DNA of 64,000 nt, taken from Hysterangium stoloniferum (Eukaryota > Basidiomycota > Agaricomycetes > Hysterangiales > Hysterangiaceae). Position numbers and translations under genes: made by a program. The stretch spans positions 1 to 64,000 of the forward strand of contig WHVD01000143.1 of assembly GCA_015178975.1 (NCBI GenBank), written 5' to 3'. Below, one piece after another: positions 1-12,427 of the stretch (position 1 is the stretch's first letter; the number at the start of each line of letters is the position of its first letter). The notes under the pieces were generated by a model. It saw only the letters and a list, made by a program, of their open reading frames with translations. It was not told the origin of the DNA and did no database searches.

Positions 1-795
<795 letters not shown>

Positions 796-924
796 CTTCT
801 AAATCTGCGATCGGTTCGGTCACCGGGGATGCAAAGCGACCGGTGACTTCGTCAACTTTAAGATTGACTGTAAATGCTCGGGAGCCGTCCAGCTTGATGG
901 CTCTCATAAAAGCTGCGGCGTTTA

Positions 925-1608
925 TTAGAGAGACGGGCGGCGAAGAGCTCGGATTTGCCACGGGGCCGGAGGTGCTGTAGAGGCCATATTTGCCGAAACA
1001 GGCGGAAATGGACCAGTCGTATCGGGTGCCGACGGGGTTCGGAAATGGATACTGCCCAATACCCAATCAATCAACGGATTGTAGCGGGTGAGCCAGTTAT
1101 GTCCTAGAACCACGGAGCAGCTCGAGTCCAACTGTGTTACAAAAAACGTAACTGTCTGAAAGGTTCCACACGGGAACCGAAGTCGGAGTTCGCAGGCTTG
1201 CGAGATTACGGAGTTTGAGGTACCATCAAAAAGTCGGAGCGGAATCGGATCTATTGCATAGGTTTTCAACTGATTTTTTCTGGAAAAACTTGTATCTATA
1301 AAACAATGGGTTGAACCTGAATCTATGAGAGCTCGAAAAGTGAAACTCCCGAGAGGTTCCGAAGTAAGATTTATAAACAAAGAATTAGGATCATACAATG
1401 CGGATGCGTTAAGATGGCAATTTTCCGGTGTGCGAGGAGATTCAACGCAACTCTCCAACCGCACGGAATCCAGAGAGTTGCTTAATCTTTTTTCGACTCG
1501 GCAGCCGGCTTGGCCGGTTGTGAGGTCGTGGCCGTATTGGCCGATCGGGCTTTTGTGGCTTTTGGGCATGCAGCGACTCGGTGTCCGGGATCTGCACACA
1601 ACAAACAA
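925..1608 (-). CDS. Aspartic protease region of the gypsy pol
   Basis: A minus-strand frame whose middle carries a retropepsin active-site loop (ALIDSGSTHCFID) and a following hydrophobic flap and core. It lies between gag and the reverse transcriptase, the usual gypsy order. Part of the broken element that spans the left edge. Confidence 0.8.
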   Translation of the reverse strand: MFVVCRSRTPSRCMPKSHKSPIGQYGHDLTTGQAGCRVEKRLSNSLDSVRLESCVESPRTPENCHLNASALYDPNSLFINLTSEPLGSFTFRALIDSGSTHCFIDTSFSRKNQLKTYAIDPIPLRLFDGTSNSVISQACELRLRFPCGTFQTVTFFVTQLDSSCSVVLGHNWLTRYNPLIDWVLGSIHFRTPSAPDTTGPFPPVSANMASTAPPAPWQIRALRRPSL

Positions 1609-2780
1609 AGGTTGTTGTCCATTCGGCGTTGCTTTTCCTGTGGTAGGAGTTTGCCATCGGAGCCGAGTTTGCCAGTTAGGTCGGGTTTGTCTTTGTCTTG
1701 AGACTTATTCGACTGTTTGCCCTTGCCTTTTTTGTCGTTAGACCCTTTGTTTTCGGACTTCTTATCGGAAGTCGAGTTGCCAGTTATATTGGTGTTTTGG
1801 TTACCAGACTTGTTGGCATTCTTGTTGTCCGATGATTTTTTGTCCGACGGGTTTTCGCGACTGATTTCCGAACGTCGTTCCCAGTATCGAGCGTCTGCGT
1901 TTTGGGCTTTCAGGCGCATGAGAGGGAGGGTTTTCGGCTTGCCGGTCTCTCCTTTGGAGACTTCGTCTTTGAGGCGAGACGGAAGGCCGGAGTAAAACTG
2001 GTAACGGAGGGCCGAATCGCCCCAGTCGCAACGCGCGGCGAGCTTGTTGAACTGGACGATATAATCGGTGATGCGCTGAGTGTCTTTCATTTTGAGATTA
2101 GAAAGCGCAGTTTCGGCATCGCCGGTTTGGTCGTAGGGGCCGAAGTTGGTTTCGAGTTCCTCGACAAAGGCATCCCAATCGTGGAGCCAATCGGGGTCTT
2201 CAGAGGTGAGGCCAGAAAATGCGGGTTCAAACCAGGCTGCTGCGGAATCCTTAAGGTATGAGAGTGCGAAGTTTACCTTTCGGTCATCCGTTGCGAATGC
2301 AGCCGGGCGGTCCCGAAAGTTGAATCGACATTGCATAAGGAATGTCGGCAATTTCTTCGGGTTTGAGCCAGTAAATGGCTCGGGTTTGTTGACTCGGGTT
2401 TGCCCAGGTTCCTTTTCCTTGATATTGCTTTTAAGGAATTCATTAAGGGATCCTAGTGTACCTGAAAACAATTCCCACGTTTCTTCAGGGTCGAGAGCCG
2501 GTTTCTTCTTTGCAGACTTCTTGGAGCCACTAGCCTGAGGTTGGTCGCCATCCTCGGGTTCATGTTCCGAAACTGGTTGATTGTTAATCTCCTCAGTTGC
2601 TTCGGGATCGGTTGCTTCAGTTACTTCTTCAGCATCGCCGGTAATCTCCACAAAGCGAGATTCTTCGGAGGTTTCTGGTAGCGGAGTTTTCTGAGTAGCT
2701 CGGGCTGTATACAGAAAAGGAGACTTGAGAGTGGAAGATTCTGCTTCGCCGCTAGGCTTGGCATTTTTCCTCGGAGGCAT
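1482..2780 (-). CDS. Gag-like protein of the gypsy element
   Basis: A 432-residue frame starting 38 bp inside the LTR. The N-terminus is acidic and Ser/Thr/Glu-rich; the middle (about residues 110-270) is a retrotransposon-gag type capsid region; the C-terminal third is Lys/Asn/Asp-rich and ends in one zinc knuckle of the form C-X2-C-X4-H-X4-C (CLLCADPGHRVAACP). Its end overlaps the protease frame (925-1608), as in elements that make Gag-Pol by frameshifting. Treated here as part of a fossil element, not a host gene. Confidence 0.85.
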   Translation of the reverse strand: MPPRKNAKPSGEAESSTLKSPFLYTARATQKTPLPETSEESRFVEITGDAEEVTEATDPEATEEINNQPVSEHEPEDGDQPQASGSKKSAKKKPALDPEETWELFSGTLGSLNEFLKSNIKEKEPGQTRVNKPEPFTGSNPKKLPTFLMQCRFNFRDRPAAFATDDRKVNFALSYLKDSAAAWFEPAFSGLTSEDPDWLHDWDAFVEELETNFGPYDQTGDAETALSNLKMKDTQRITDYIVQFNKLAARCDWGDSALRYQFYSGLPSRLKDEVSKGETGKPKTLPLMRLKAQNADARYWERRSEISRENPSDKKSSDNKNANKSGNQNTNITGNSTSDKKSENKGSNDKKGKGKQSNKSQDKDKPDLTGKLGSDGKLLPQEKQRRMDNNLCLLCADPGHRVAACPKATKARSANTATTSQPAKPAAESKKD

Positions 2781-2818
2781 GTGTAGACAGAAAATGCGAG
2801 TGTGAAATCAGAATATAC

Positions 2819-3538
2819 TGTTAAGAACTGTAAACTGACTAATGTTGGTGGCCGACAGGGACCGATCGGAAGGACTTGGCTTCAGCTTATGGGCTGCGCC
2901 CTCGCAAATATCCACAGGATGTCCTTAAATTTCGGGCGGGTGAAGACTAGTCCTAGTGAGTACCTTTCGGCATGATACCGATCGGAATCGAAGGACAAGT
3001 CGGGCGTCGGGCCAAGGGGTCGGGGCCGGGAGTGGGCGAGCGCACGCGAAGGCGGATGGGGGAAGTCTTAGTATGAGACTGATACAGGTGTATGAGGGTA
3101 TTCTGAGTCGATATTCTGATTGTCTTGTAACTACAATTACAGCGGGTTCATATACAAGTAACAAGCGTCTGGAAAATACTAATGGGGAGAAGGGCGGAAC
3201 ACGGTATTAACAATAAGCTTGACTAGGAACGGGAAGTTTATGATTAGTTCGGAGGCCGATGATAACCGAGAGCGGGATTACGGTAAAAGGAAATGGTTCG
3301 AGGACTACAAATATAGATAGACATATGCGAAACATAAGATTGAACGGATCAACATAATAAAGGGGACGTATCAAAGTTTGACCAGACAATACGAGTTATT
3401 TGACGTGGGCGTAAATGGAGTTTGATCTTCGCGAAACATTCGTCAGCTTCGGGGCCGATGGTTTCCGAGAGGATGACTTGAAACGTTGACAAGTGGCGAT
3501 AACCTCGGGGCCGATAGGGTTGCGACACGGTCGTAACA
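2819..3538 (-). repeat. 5' LTR of the gypsy element, 720 bp
   Basis: Starts TGTTAAGAACTG and ends GGTCGTAACA on the plus strand. The same ~720 bp unit occurs at 10611-11332 and 13101-13822, where flanking 5-bp duplications fix its ends exactly. It immediately precedes the gag frame on the minus strand, so it is the 5' LTR of that element. Confidence 0.92.
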
Positions 3539-3762
3539 CGCTCGCCCACTCCCGGCCCTGACCCCTAGGCCCAACGCTCGACTTGTCCTTCAATTCCGAT
3601 CGGTATCACACCGAAAGGTACTCACTAGGATTAGTCTTCGCCCGCCCGAAATTTAAGGACATCCTACGGATATTTGCGAGGGCGCAGCACATAAGTTGAA
3701 GCCAAGTCCTTCCGATCGGTCCCTGTCGGCCACCGACATTAGTCAGTTTTCAGTTCTTAACA
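3539..3762 (+). repeat. Partial gypsy LTR, inverted relative to its neighbour
   Basis: This stretch is the reverse complement of one end of the 2819-3538 LTR and ends CAGTTCTTAACA. It begins abruptly where the intact gypsy LTR ends. The simplest reading is that the gypsy element landed inside an older LTR of its own family, whose other half lies left of the window. Confidence 0.85.
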
Positions 3763-6324
3763 GATGTTAAAACTACCACTAAATCTCTTAAGGACAAGAC
3801 ACCTTGGGAACTGTGGTATGGCTGCACCCCAGATTATTCTTATATGCATGAAATTGGCTATTGGGCTTTCATCTTAATTCAGAATAGGACAAATCCTAAA
3901 GTTTATGAATGGTCAATTGAGTGTATTCTTGTTGGATATGATGGCCAATTGAAAACATATAGGTGCTATGACCCAAAAACATGACAAATTTACAGTTATT
4001 ATCATGTTCAATTCCTGAGAGTCATGATGGACATTCACATACTCCCATGATGGAACCTAGTGCTGAACTGAGTAACAACCCTACTACGTCACTTGAGTGC
4101 ACTTCCTCTGATATATATTTCCCCATTCTACCAACTGAACTTCCCATTGATTCTTCTCCAGCCTTACCACACCTCAAACCACCTTCTGTCCCCACACCAA
4201 TCATTGATCCACCTCCTCATCAACATTCCAATTGTACTACAGCTGGACAACCAGTTTCAATGGCAAGACTTGAATGCACTATTCAGGAGTCCAAGGACAG
4301 TGCTGAGAGGTTGCGATTGCAAAAACAGGAATGTCTGTGCACCATTAATGAATTACACAATACTATTGTGGAACCCCCAGTGTCACTTGTGAATCATGAT
4401 TAATTACAACAGAATCTTTCATCAATCCAATTTGCATCAGACTTACCAAACTTAAATCTTAACTTGAAAAGCACCTCTGATACACTTGGGGTCGATCCAT
4501 TAATGTGCAATGATGAGCCACAGACATGGGCAGAAGCCCTCCAATCAGGGGATGCCTCAAGATGGCAGGCTGGGTTCCAGGAAGAACTGGACTCTCTCAA
4601 GGCTATGGGGGTATAAACTTGTCCCTTGTATGGAAGTCCCTCAGGGATGTAAAGATCACAGTCTCAAACTCTGCCATTTTGACTGTACATCCTTATCCAA
4701 CATTGAACAGACATGTTAGGATACACACACAGGCCAGGTTTCCGGAGAAACCCGCGGGATATCCGGTAGGACTTGGCTTCAGCTTATAGGCTGCGCCCTC
4801 GCTAGATCGTGTTGTCCAATTTCAAACGGACGGACGGGGATCCCGGGGAATCCAGGCGGGGTTCGTGGCTCATAAGTCGTAAGTCGGGGGTCGTGGGTCG
4901 TGAGTCGAGTTGGTTGAGAGAGATAGATGTGCCGGAGCCCGTGGGCTCCGACTAGTGCGAGCGATGTGAATCGAGTAAGGTTTTAGAGCGGAAAATATTA
5001 TTAGATTACTGGGGGGAATCTAAGCTAATTTTCTGACTGGATTGTATGTACAACATCTGTCAGTTTATATAGACCGTGGAATGCATGACATACCAAATCC
5101 AGTAATAACGAAATGAGAACTAACAAAACATGAAACGGGAATAGTAAACACCAAATTGGTGTTAGGAACGGAACGGAACGGAGCGGAGTCCGAATCGTGA
5201 CAAAGCATAACCCATAACGGGAAACAGAGTGGGCGCGGAGTCCTAAATCGTGACAGGTCATTTGACTAAAATGGGAACGGGGCTCGATTAGAGCGGTGAC
5301 GGGATTCTAAGCGGGGACCGGTGACTGATGCGTGGGACGAAGACGGACATAGACAGAGATGGAGTCCGGGGGAAGTCCGGGGGAAGTCCGGTGACTGATA
5401 TGTGTCGTAATGAGGTCGAATGTAACGAGTCTTGACATAACGGAGTCCGGGCGGGAAATCCTATAAACAGACGATTGGTGCTTGTAGCGCGTGGGGGCGT
5501 ACGGGTTAGTGCCTGGAGTCCGGCGGGATTGTCCAGTCGTAACAAGACTACCCTATTGTTCTTTGGTTGGGTGCTTACTTTACCTGGCTATTTCTACTCG
5601 TCCTGACATCTCTTATGCTGTTCAACAACTGTCCCAATTCCTTGATAGCTATTCAACCCTATACTGGGCTGCAGCAATTCAGGTCATTCATTATTTGAAA
5701 GGCATTAGGAACCTCAAGTTGCACCTTGGTTGCCCTAGCAGTCTCAACCTTATTGGATATACTGATTCCGATTGGGCTACTTACCTTGATACCTGCTGCA
5801 GTATTAGCAGCTATGCTTTTACCTTGGGCTCTGGTGTTATCTCATGGGGCACCAAAAAGCAGAAGACTGTTGTGGCTTCATCTTGCAAGGCTGAATATGT
5901 AGCCACATTTGAGGCCATCAAGGAGGGAACTTGGCTTCATGCCTTACTCACAGACATTTGTTTTCCTTGTACGACTTCCACCACCATTTTTTGTAATAAT
6001 AATGCCACTGTAAATTTATCCGAGGACCCTCTACTCCACTCATGTGTCAAACATATTGATATCAAATACTACTTTCTCTGTTAACACATCCATGCAGGTG
6101 ATTTTACTCTTCAATATGTCAAAACAAAGGATAACGTTGCCGACATTTTTACCAAACCCCTTGAACCCTCAAAATTCATACATATCCACAGATCCTTTAA
6201 TACCGGTACTTAAATATTTATACTAATAATGTATTAGCTATAATATTTAGGTACTTAATATAGTACATTATATGCTACTGTTATACGAGACTGAGCTATA
6301 ATATTTAGGTCTTACTTTTTAACA
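3763..6324 (+). mobile_element. Ty1/copia retrotransposon fossil (copia 1)
   Basis: Plus-strand remnants in copia order: the integrase C-terminal side with TPWELWYG and a CILVGYDG-like motif (3763-3980), a Pro/Ser-rich linker (3981-4403), the start of the reverse transcriptase with TWAEALQS (4510-4713), and the RNase H side with RPDISYAVQQLSQF and the final KTKDNVADIFTKPLEP tail (5545-6190). About 95 bp with LTR-like character follow, ending near 6324. The element is heavily broken, with many breaks, and is split by a solo LTR at 4714-5544. Its 5' half is absent from the window. This is the oldest-looking LTR element here. Confidence 0.85.
4714..5544 (-). repeat. Solo LTR, second gypsy-type family, 831 bp
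   Basis: Starts TGTTAGGATACAC and ends CAGTCGTAACA; flanked by AGACA (4709-4713) and AGACT (5545-5549), a 5-bp target duplication with one mismatch. A second copy lies at 39895-40714 in the opposite orientation. Near one end it shares about 30 bp (around GGACTTGGCTTCAGCTTA) with the first gypsy LTR family. It sits inside copia 1 with no internal element sequence, so it is a solo LTR. A TATA motif in the second copy suggests the minus strand is the coding orientation here. Confidence 0.88.
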
Positions 6325-7370
6325 GCATTAGATCTGAAAAGCCACTTTAAATCAAAGAAAAGACTTCATCGAATTAAGACTTATCACTTCAATTGTTTCA
6401 GGTTGCAGATTGACAAACACTACGGTAGATGAAATCGATACGACAGTGAAAATGAAGATTATAGAGATCCAAAAATTGCTGTGGCTTCTATTGTGGTGCT
6501 GGAATAGAATGGTAGAGGCCGGAGTCAAACTCGAATGGCACTGAGATCTGATTGACAAAAGAACTGAATGAGTGGGGCCCAGAACGAGTCAATATCCCAA
6601 TGTTGTGAATAAGATGATGATGATGATGAACGGTACAGCAATGTGACAGATAGGGTGATTTTCGACAATGGGAATAACTGGGGTTACGAGTTGTGGTCAA
6701 TGCTGAACAGCAGCGGCAGTAGTGATGGTAACTGTGACAATTGTGATGGATGTTGCAAAACAGGCACAGGTGTGGGTAAAGCATGGGACGGTTTAATTGG
6801 TTCAATGAGAATGTTGTATGACCGGCAGTGACGAGTGTGATATACAAGTGCAAGTGCAGGTGTGAATGCAGGTGCAGGTCCAAGTGCAGGTGTGGGTACG
6901 ACTGCAGGTGTGAATGCGAGTGTGGCATGATGTTGAAATTATGATTGCGAGTGTCACACGAAGTTGAAGTTACGATGATGAGGCATTCAAAATATGGCGA
7001 GACAACGATGGCAGCTTGTATGTGCAATAACTCGAAGGTGTTGAACATGGGTGAATCAGCACAATGATAAATTCCGGTTGTGAGAGTTGAATGAGGATGT
7101 TGGATGGAAAAATGAATGGATGCGAACAAGTCGAAGGTGAAGTGTTTGCGTTGTTGGAAAAGGCAAAGTTGATATCAAAAAAAAAGTGAAAGGCTGCTGT
7201 CTAATGCAGCCTTACATTGGCATTGGTCCAGATGTTTATAGGACCAAACTGTATTCCTCAAGAACAGCGAGTATGATACACGATGATGATGGTAAGTAAA
7301 ACAATTAACTAAAAATGATACTACATGCATCTGTGATAATGTAATTGGTATGTCGTAAGCCACCAGGCTT
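6325..7370. other. Intergenic DNA with a GT-rich minisatellite
   Basis: No gene is supported. At 6840-6935 there are imperfect tandem repeats of CAGGTGTGAATG- and CAAGTG-like units, which open a long His/Ser/Thr-rich frame on the minus strand (6488-7129) that looks spurious. Short runs of GATGAT at 6612-6630 add to the low complexity. Confidence 0.6.
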
Positions 7371-7374
7371 ACAG

Positions 7375-8143
7375 TTATGAGATGATGATGGAAGGCAAAA
7401 GATTCTCAATATACCTTAGAAGGGGCTCAATCAGCGAAGAAACCACCTTCAGCTGGTTGATATGATCCTGGCGAAGTGTGTTGTCGCCGAAGAAGGTTTC
7501 TAGGGCCAAGGTATCGCGGTCCAGCAAATGTGACATGTTGTCATCAATGTGAAGTGTCAAGGACACTATATGGAGATTTGTGTCGCCCATTATAACGTTC
7601 AATATATCTCCAGCAATATCTCGAAACCAAGCATCTTGCTCTATGCAACACAGGAGAAGCTGTATGGGAGATTCATACAAGAAAAATCAGCATGGGTGAT
7701 TTTGTCTGCTATGGATTTTGTGGGCAGGATGAAACAATGTGATATCACAATGCACAGTCGTAACCAGAATTCAATGCAACTTCTGATCGCAGTGAGCTCT
7801 TCTAAAGACAGTTGATGCACATGGCAGATATTTTTCACAATGTCCACAGGTTCGTCAACAAGGAAGGGAGGTGGATTGGATGGGAAATATTGTGTGATGT
7901 GTACGATAAATGTTGATGCAACCTGATCCAAGTTGGAGTGTAGCGGTAATCATTGTAAAGGGATAAGGTAATTGCAGCTGATGGCTGATCTCCATCTCCC
8001 CATCAAGCGCCGGGACACCAGTAGAAGGCCCAAGCTAAAGATGCCATAAGCTTGGCAGTGTCTCCCTCGTTTCTCTGCTGTATAACACTTGAACGCCAGA
8101 ACCCTTCTAACACCACCTGTGCCTGTTTTTGAATTTGAGGGGG
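7375..8143 (-). pseudogene. Unknown host gene, 3' part, cut off by copia 2
   Basis: Three minus-strand coding stretches (8143-8003, 7931-7641, 7680-7375) read as ordinary globular protein with no recognised domain. The first continues the exon interrupted at 14158: its sequence resumes immediately left of the copia target duplication (8144-8148). The last two stretches are in different frames, so an intron or a small frame change separates them. The gene ends at a stop near 7375. Together with 14158-15069 this is one gene split by a 6-kb retroelement, so it is expected to be non-functional in this allele. I do not recognise the protein. Confidence 0.55.
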
Positions 8144-8148
8144 ATAAG

Positions 8149-8358
8149 TATTGGTAATATAATAATATATATTAGTAAAGGTTCCTGACGACTCCATCAC
8201 ATTCCAGTGTAACAAGTCAGTGGCTTGCTAATGCTATGTTGTGGGGCTGGCAACTCAATATCCCATATCCGGAAATATTAGTAATTAGTTAATATTTATT
8301 TAGTATAAAAGGTCTGATAATCATCTCGAATAATATATATTATCATCTTTTGACTACA
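8149..8358 (+). repeat. 5' LTR of copia 2
   Basis: 210 bp, AT-rich, with a TATAAAA-like box in the second half, ends GACTACA. Matches 13943-14152 except for 11 transitions. Confidence 0.95.
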
Positions 8359-8501
8359 GGTTATGGGCCCTGGCCGAAACTAGAACAAGTATATACATAC
8401 CTCAAATCTAGAACTCGACGCTCATATCTTTACACTGGAAATTCTAATAAAATAATAATTACCTACAATGTTGCTTAACCAATCAAACTCGTTATATAGG
8501 A

Positions 8502-9679
8502 TTGACCCCCTTAAATGGGGACAATTATTTTGCATGGAAACAGAAACTCAAGTGGATCTTAATAGAACAAGGTCTATGGGTGTATGTGGACAGATCAACT
8601 GGAGAGCCGATGCCAGCAGACCCTAAGAATATAATGGAAGAAGAACGGCAGGCAATTATGGATTGGAAACGGAAAGATCAACAGGCTTATGTGGCAATTT
8701 GCTTACACATAAGTGATAATTACTTGGTATATACAGGAGGATTAATTACTGCACTTGATGTTTGGCGAACACTATCGAGGCGAAAGGCCCTATTGGTATA
8801 ATTAACAAGCGCTGAGAATTTTTCAAGACATTTGCCGAAGAAGGCGCTGATATGGAGCTACACATACGAAAGCTCAGAACTTTACAACAAGAACTACATA
8901 GTTATGGAGAATATATCTTAGATAAAGACTTTACAAATACTCTACTTACTTCCCTACCAGACTCTTGGTCAACATTCATCACCGCTGTAAATGCAGGAAT
9001 TGAATTGCTTACATCAGATTCATTACTTTCCAGAATCCTGGAAGAAGCCAGATTGCGGAAATTAACTATGGAGAAATCAACTGCACTTAAGGCACAAGAA
9101 GTGAAAACTACCAAGAAGAAGCACCATGCAGGCGCTGTCAAGGGAAAGTGCCAAAATTGTGGAGGAAAGGGACACTACCAGGCAGATTGCTGGGAAAAAG
9201 ATGGTGGAAAGGAGGGCCAAGCACCGAAATGGTGGAAACCCATAAAAGACAAAGACCAGGCCAATCAGACCAATGAAAATAATAACAGCAAAGATTTCGC
9301 ATTTGTCTCCAACAAATCGGCAGAGATTATGTCAGCAGATTGGCTTGCAGATTCTGCTGCAACGACCCACATTGCCAGGAACTGGCAAGACTTTATTAAT
9401 TACATAGCCGAAATGTCATCTATTGAAGGGGTTGCCCCAGGATCAGTCCTCAAGACCTTGGGACGAGGAACTGTCAAGTTACAGTTCAAAAACAACAATA
9501 AATGCTATTCTGTTGAACTAAGGGATGTTAAACATGCCCCAGACGCACCAAACAATCTACTAAGTATTGGGCATTTAATGGATAATGGACATGAGGCTCT
9601 ATTTACATCATCGGGTGTCAAATTCAAGTCGCCTAATGGTACTATATTTGGAGAAGGCCAAAAGGTCGGGCACATGTAG
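8502..9679 (+). CDS. Gag and protease region of copia 2
   Basis: Two adjacent plus-strand frames. The first resembles the copia gag N-terminus (NGDNYFAWKQKLKWIL, a DUF4219/UBN2-like start); the second continues gag, has a zinc knuckle (CQNCGGKGHYQADCW) near its middle, then a copia protease motif (DSAATTHI). Part of a broken element. Confidence 0.85.
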
Positions 9680-9825
9680 CACAAATCAATATGAGCGCCA
9701 AACCAAGCGAGTTTGCCGTGATTGCTAAAACGCACACTTGAGACAAATGGCATAGAATACTTGGCCATATCAGTATTGGAGCAGTCAAATTATTAAAGAA
9801 AAATAAACTAGTTACAGGACTACAG

Positions 9826-10482
9826 GTGGATGAAACACAAGAATTTACTCAATGCAAGGCTTGCATACAAGGAAAGGCATATGTGGAGCCATTTCCAAAA
9901 TGGGCTGAAGACTCTGTAAGCGATATAGGCGAATTAACTGTATCTGATGTATGGGGACCAGCTGCAACCGAAGGACCAAATCACGAAAAGTATTTTTACT
10001 TGTTCACGGATATTAAAACAAGGCACAGTGTTTTATTCATGGATACATCAAAGGACCAGGCCCTGAAACACTTCAAAACGTACAAGGCATTTGTTGAAAA
10101 TCAAATAAACAAAAAGTTAAAGCATATCAGGACAGACAATGGTGGTGAATACACAAGTAAATTATTCAAAGACTTCTGTACAGAGGAGGGGATAATTACA
10201 GAAAACACGGCACCTTATTCCCCTGCCCAAAATGGAATAGCCGAACGATTAAATCGCACATTAGTTGAACATGTGAGGGCCATGATATATGCGAAGGATT
10301 TACCGAAAACCTTATGGCCAGAAGCCATTTCATATGCATGCTATATCAAGAACCGATCACCTACCCGAGCTCTTGGAGCTGACATAACACCCCATGAAGT
10401 GTTTTTCGGTAAGAAACCAGATGTGTCACGATTAGAAGAATTCGGGACCAAATGTTGGGTAATGGTACCTGACGAATGGTGA
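9826..10482 (+). CDS. Integrase region of copia 2
   Basis: Contains a rve-type catalytic core (KHIRTDNGGEY and SPAQNGIAERLNRTL) and the C-terminal copia integrase signature (PHEVFFGKKPDVSRL). Followed at 10611 by a nested solo LTR. Part of a broken element. Confidence 0.87.
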   Translation: MDETQEFTQCKACIQGKAYVEPFPKWAEDSVSDIGELTVSDVWGPAATEGPNHEKYFYLFTDIKTRHSVLFMDTSKDQALKHFKTYKAFVENQINKKLKHIRTDNGGEYTSKLFKDFCTEEGIITENTAPYSPAQNGIAERLNRTLVEHVRAMIYAKDLPKTLWPEAISYACYIKNRSPTRALGADITPHEVFFGKKPDVSRLEEFGTKCWVMVPDEW

Positions 10483-10610
10483 TCAAAATTGGATCCCAAA
10501 GTGGAAGAGCATATATTCACAGGAATATCTGAGAACGCTAAAGCCTGGAAGTACTATAACACAAAAACTAAGCATGTTCAAACTTCTAGAAATATTACAT
10601 TTGATATTAC

Positions 10611-11332
10611 TGTTAAGAACTGAAAACTGACTAATGTCGGTGGCTGACAGGGACCGATCGGAAGGACTTGGCTTCAGCTTATGTGCTGCACCCTCGCAAA
10701 TATCCGTGGGTGTCCTTAGATTTCGGATGGGCAAAGACTAATCCTAAAGAGTTCCTTTCAGCGAGATACCAATCGGGACCGAAGGACAAGTCGAGCGTCG
10801 GGCCAAGGGGTCAGGGCCGGGAGTGGGCGAGCGCACGCAAAGGTGGATGGGGGATTCTTAGTATGAGACTGTTACAGACGTATGAGGGTATTCTGAGTCG
10901 ATATTCCGATTGCCTAGTAACTACAACTACAGTGGGTTCATATACAAGTAACAGGCATCTAGAAAATACTAACGGGAAGAAGGGCAGAAAATGGTATTAA
11001 CAATAAGCTTGACTAGGAACGGGAAGTTTATGATTAGTTCGGAGGCCGATGATAACTGAGAGCGGAATTACGATAAAAGGAAATAGTTCAAGGACTACAA
11101 ATATAGATAGACATAGGTGAAACATAGGATTGAACGGATCAACATAATAAAAGGGACGTATCAAAAGTTTAACCAGACAATATGAGTTATTTTGACGTGG
11201 GTGTAAACGGAGTTTGATCATCGCGAAAACATACGTCAGCTTTGGGGCCAATGGTTTCCGAAGTGGTGACTTGAAAATGTTGATAAGTGGCGATAACCTT
11301 GGGACCGATAGGGTTGCGACACGGTCGTAACA
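10611..11332 (-). repeat. Gypsy solo LTR nested in copia 2 (first)
   Basis: 722 bp, TGTTAAGAAC...GTCGTAACA, flanked by a perfect 5-bp duplication ATTAC (10606-10610, 11333-11337). No internal gypsy sequence, so it is a solo LTR. Same family as 2819-3538. Confidence 0.96.
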
Positions 11333-11455
11333 ATTACAGACACTAAACTATACCCAATACCTGGAGAAAACGAGGGCAAAGAAATAACTACTGTCCCACT
11401 CAAGGGGCAGAGTTTCAATGCCGAGCGACCCAGTAGTACGGTCATCACACCAAAT

Positions 11456-12427
11456 ATGTCAATTGCACCCACAGAGGCCTACATTGAAGAAGTCCCATCA
11501 CAACCAGACATTCAGCCACAAGAAGCACAGCATAGTTCAAGAATTAATAATAGGACTTTACCAGACTACCGGATGCTTAATAACCCAAATACCTGGCCAA
11601 AGTCAAGGTTTACAGATAAAGTAATGGTGACGCGAGAAATTGTAACTCCTCCCAAGGATTACAAAGAGGCAATTTCCCGAAATGACTCACCAATATGGAT
11701 TGCCACTATGGAAACAGAAATAGAACAGCACCGACAAATTGGTACCTGGAAATTAATTGATTTACCACCTGGCAGGATGGCAATAGGATGCTGTTGGGTA
11801 TATGCTACCAAAACAAGCCCAGAAGGGAAATTTGAAAAGGTGAAAGGCCACTTAGTCGCACAAGGTTTCACACAGCATCCTGGAATGGACTACTATGAAA
11901 TAACTTCACCAGTACTCAAATTTGCGTCACTCAGAGTACTAATTGCTTTAGGGACAGCACTAAATTGGGAAATAGAATTAATGGACATCAAAGGTGCATA
12001 TTTAAACTCTATTCTGGAAGAGGAAATCTATATGAAACAGCCAGGCAGGTTTAATGATGGAACTGACAGAGTACTCAAATTATATAGGGCACTTTATGGA
12101 CTCGAACAGGCAGGCCGCGCTTGGCATCATTGCTTAAAGAAGACATTACTTGATTTAGGCTACATCCAAAGTGCCGCTGATGAATGTATATTCATTAGAA
12201 TCAATGGACCAAACATTGAGGTCATTGCAGCCTATGTAGATGACCTAGGATTATTTGCAAATATGCAAGATGGCATGGCAAGGATTAAACAAGAATTAAA
12301 TAATAATTTCACTATGACTGACTTAGGGGACATGAAAAAAATACTAGGAATACAAATACAAAGGGATCACAAAATTGGAACACTCAAAATATTGCAAGGC
12401 ACATATATTGACGTCATCCTATCTTGA
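11456..12427 (+). CDS. Reverse transcriptase region of copia 2
   Basis: Copia RT: TWKLIDLPPG near the start, the conserved FTQHPGMDYYEITSPVLKF region, MDIKGAYLNS, LYGLEQAGRAWH, and a YVDDLGLF palm motif. The RNase H region follows at 12428-13100. Part of a broken element. Confidence 0.9.
   Translation: MSIAPTEAYIEEVPSQPDIQPQEAQHSSRINNRTLPDYRMLNNPNTWPKSRFTDKVMVTREIVTPPKDYKEAISRNDSPIWIATMETEIEQHRQIGTWKLIDLPPGRMAIGCCWVYATKTSPEGKFEKVKGHLVAQGFTQHPGMDYYEITSPVLKFASLRVLIALGTALNWEIELMDIKGAYLNSILEEEIYMKQPGRFNDGTDRVLKLYRALYGLEQAGRAWHHCLKKTLLDLGYIQSAADECIFIRINGPNIEVIAAYVDDLGLFANMQDGMARIKQELNNNFTMTDLGDMKKILGIQIQRDHKIGTLKILQGTYIDVILS

Noticed and set aside
2781-2818. Primer-binding site of the gypsy element
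   Set aside because: No clear complement to a tRNA 3' end could be recognised by eye, so it is not annotated.
6488-7129. 213-residue minus-strand frame rich in His, Ser and Thr
   Set aside because: It is created by the GT-rich minisatellite at 6840-6935 and GATGAT runs; no domain and no second copy.
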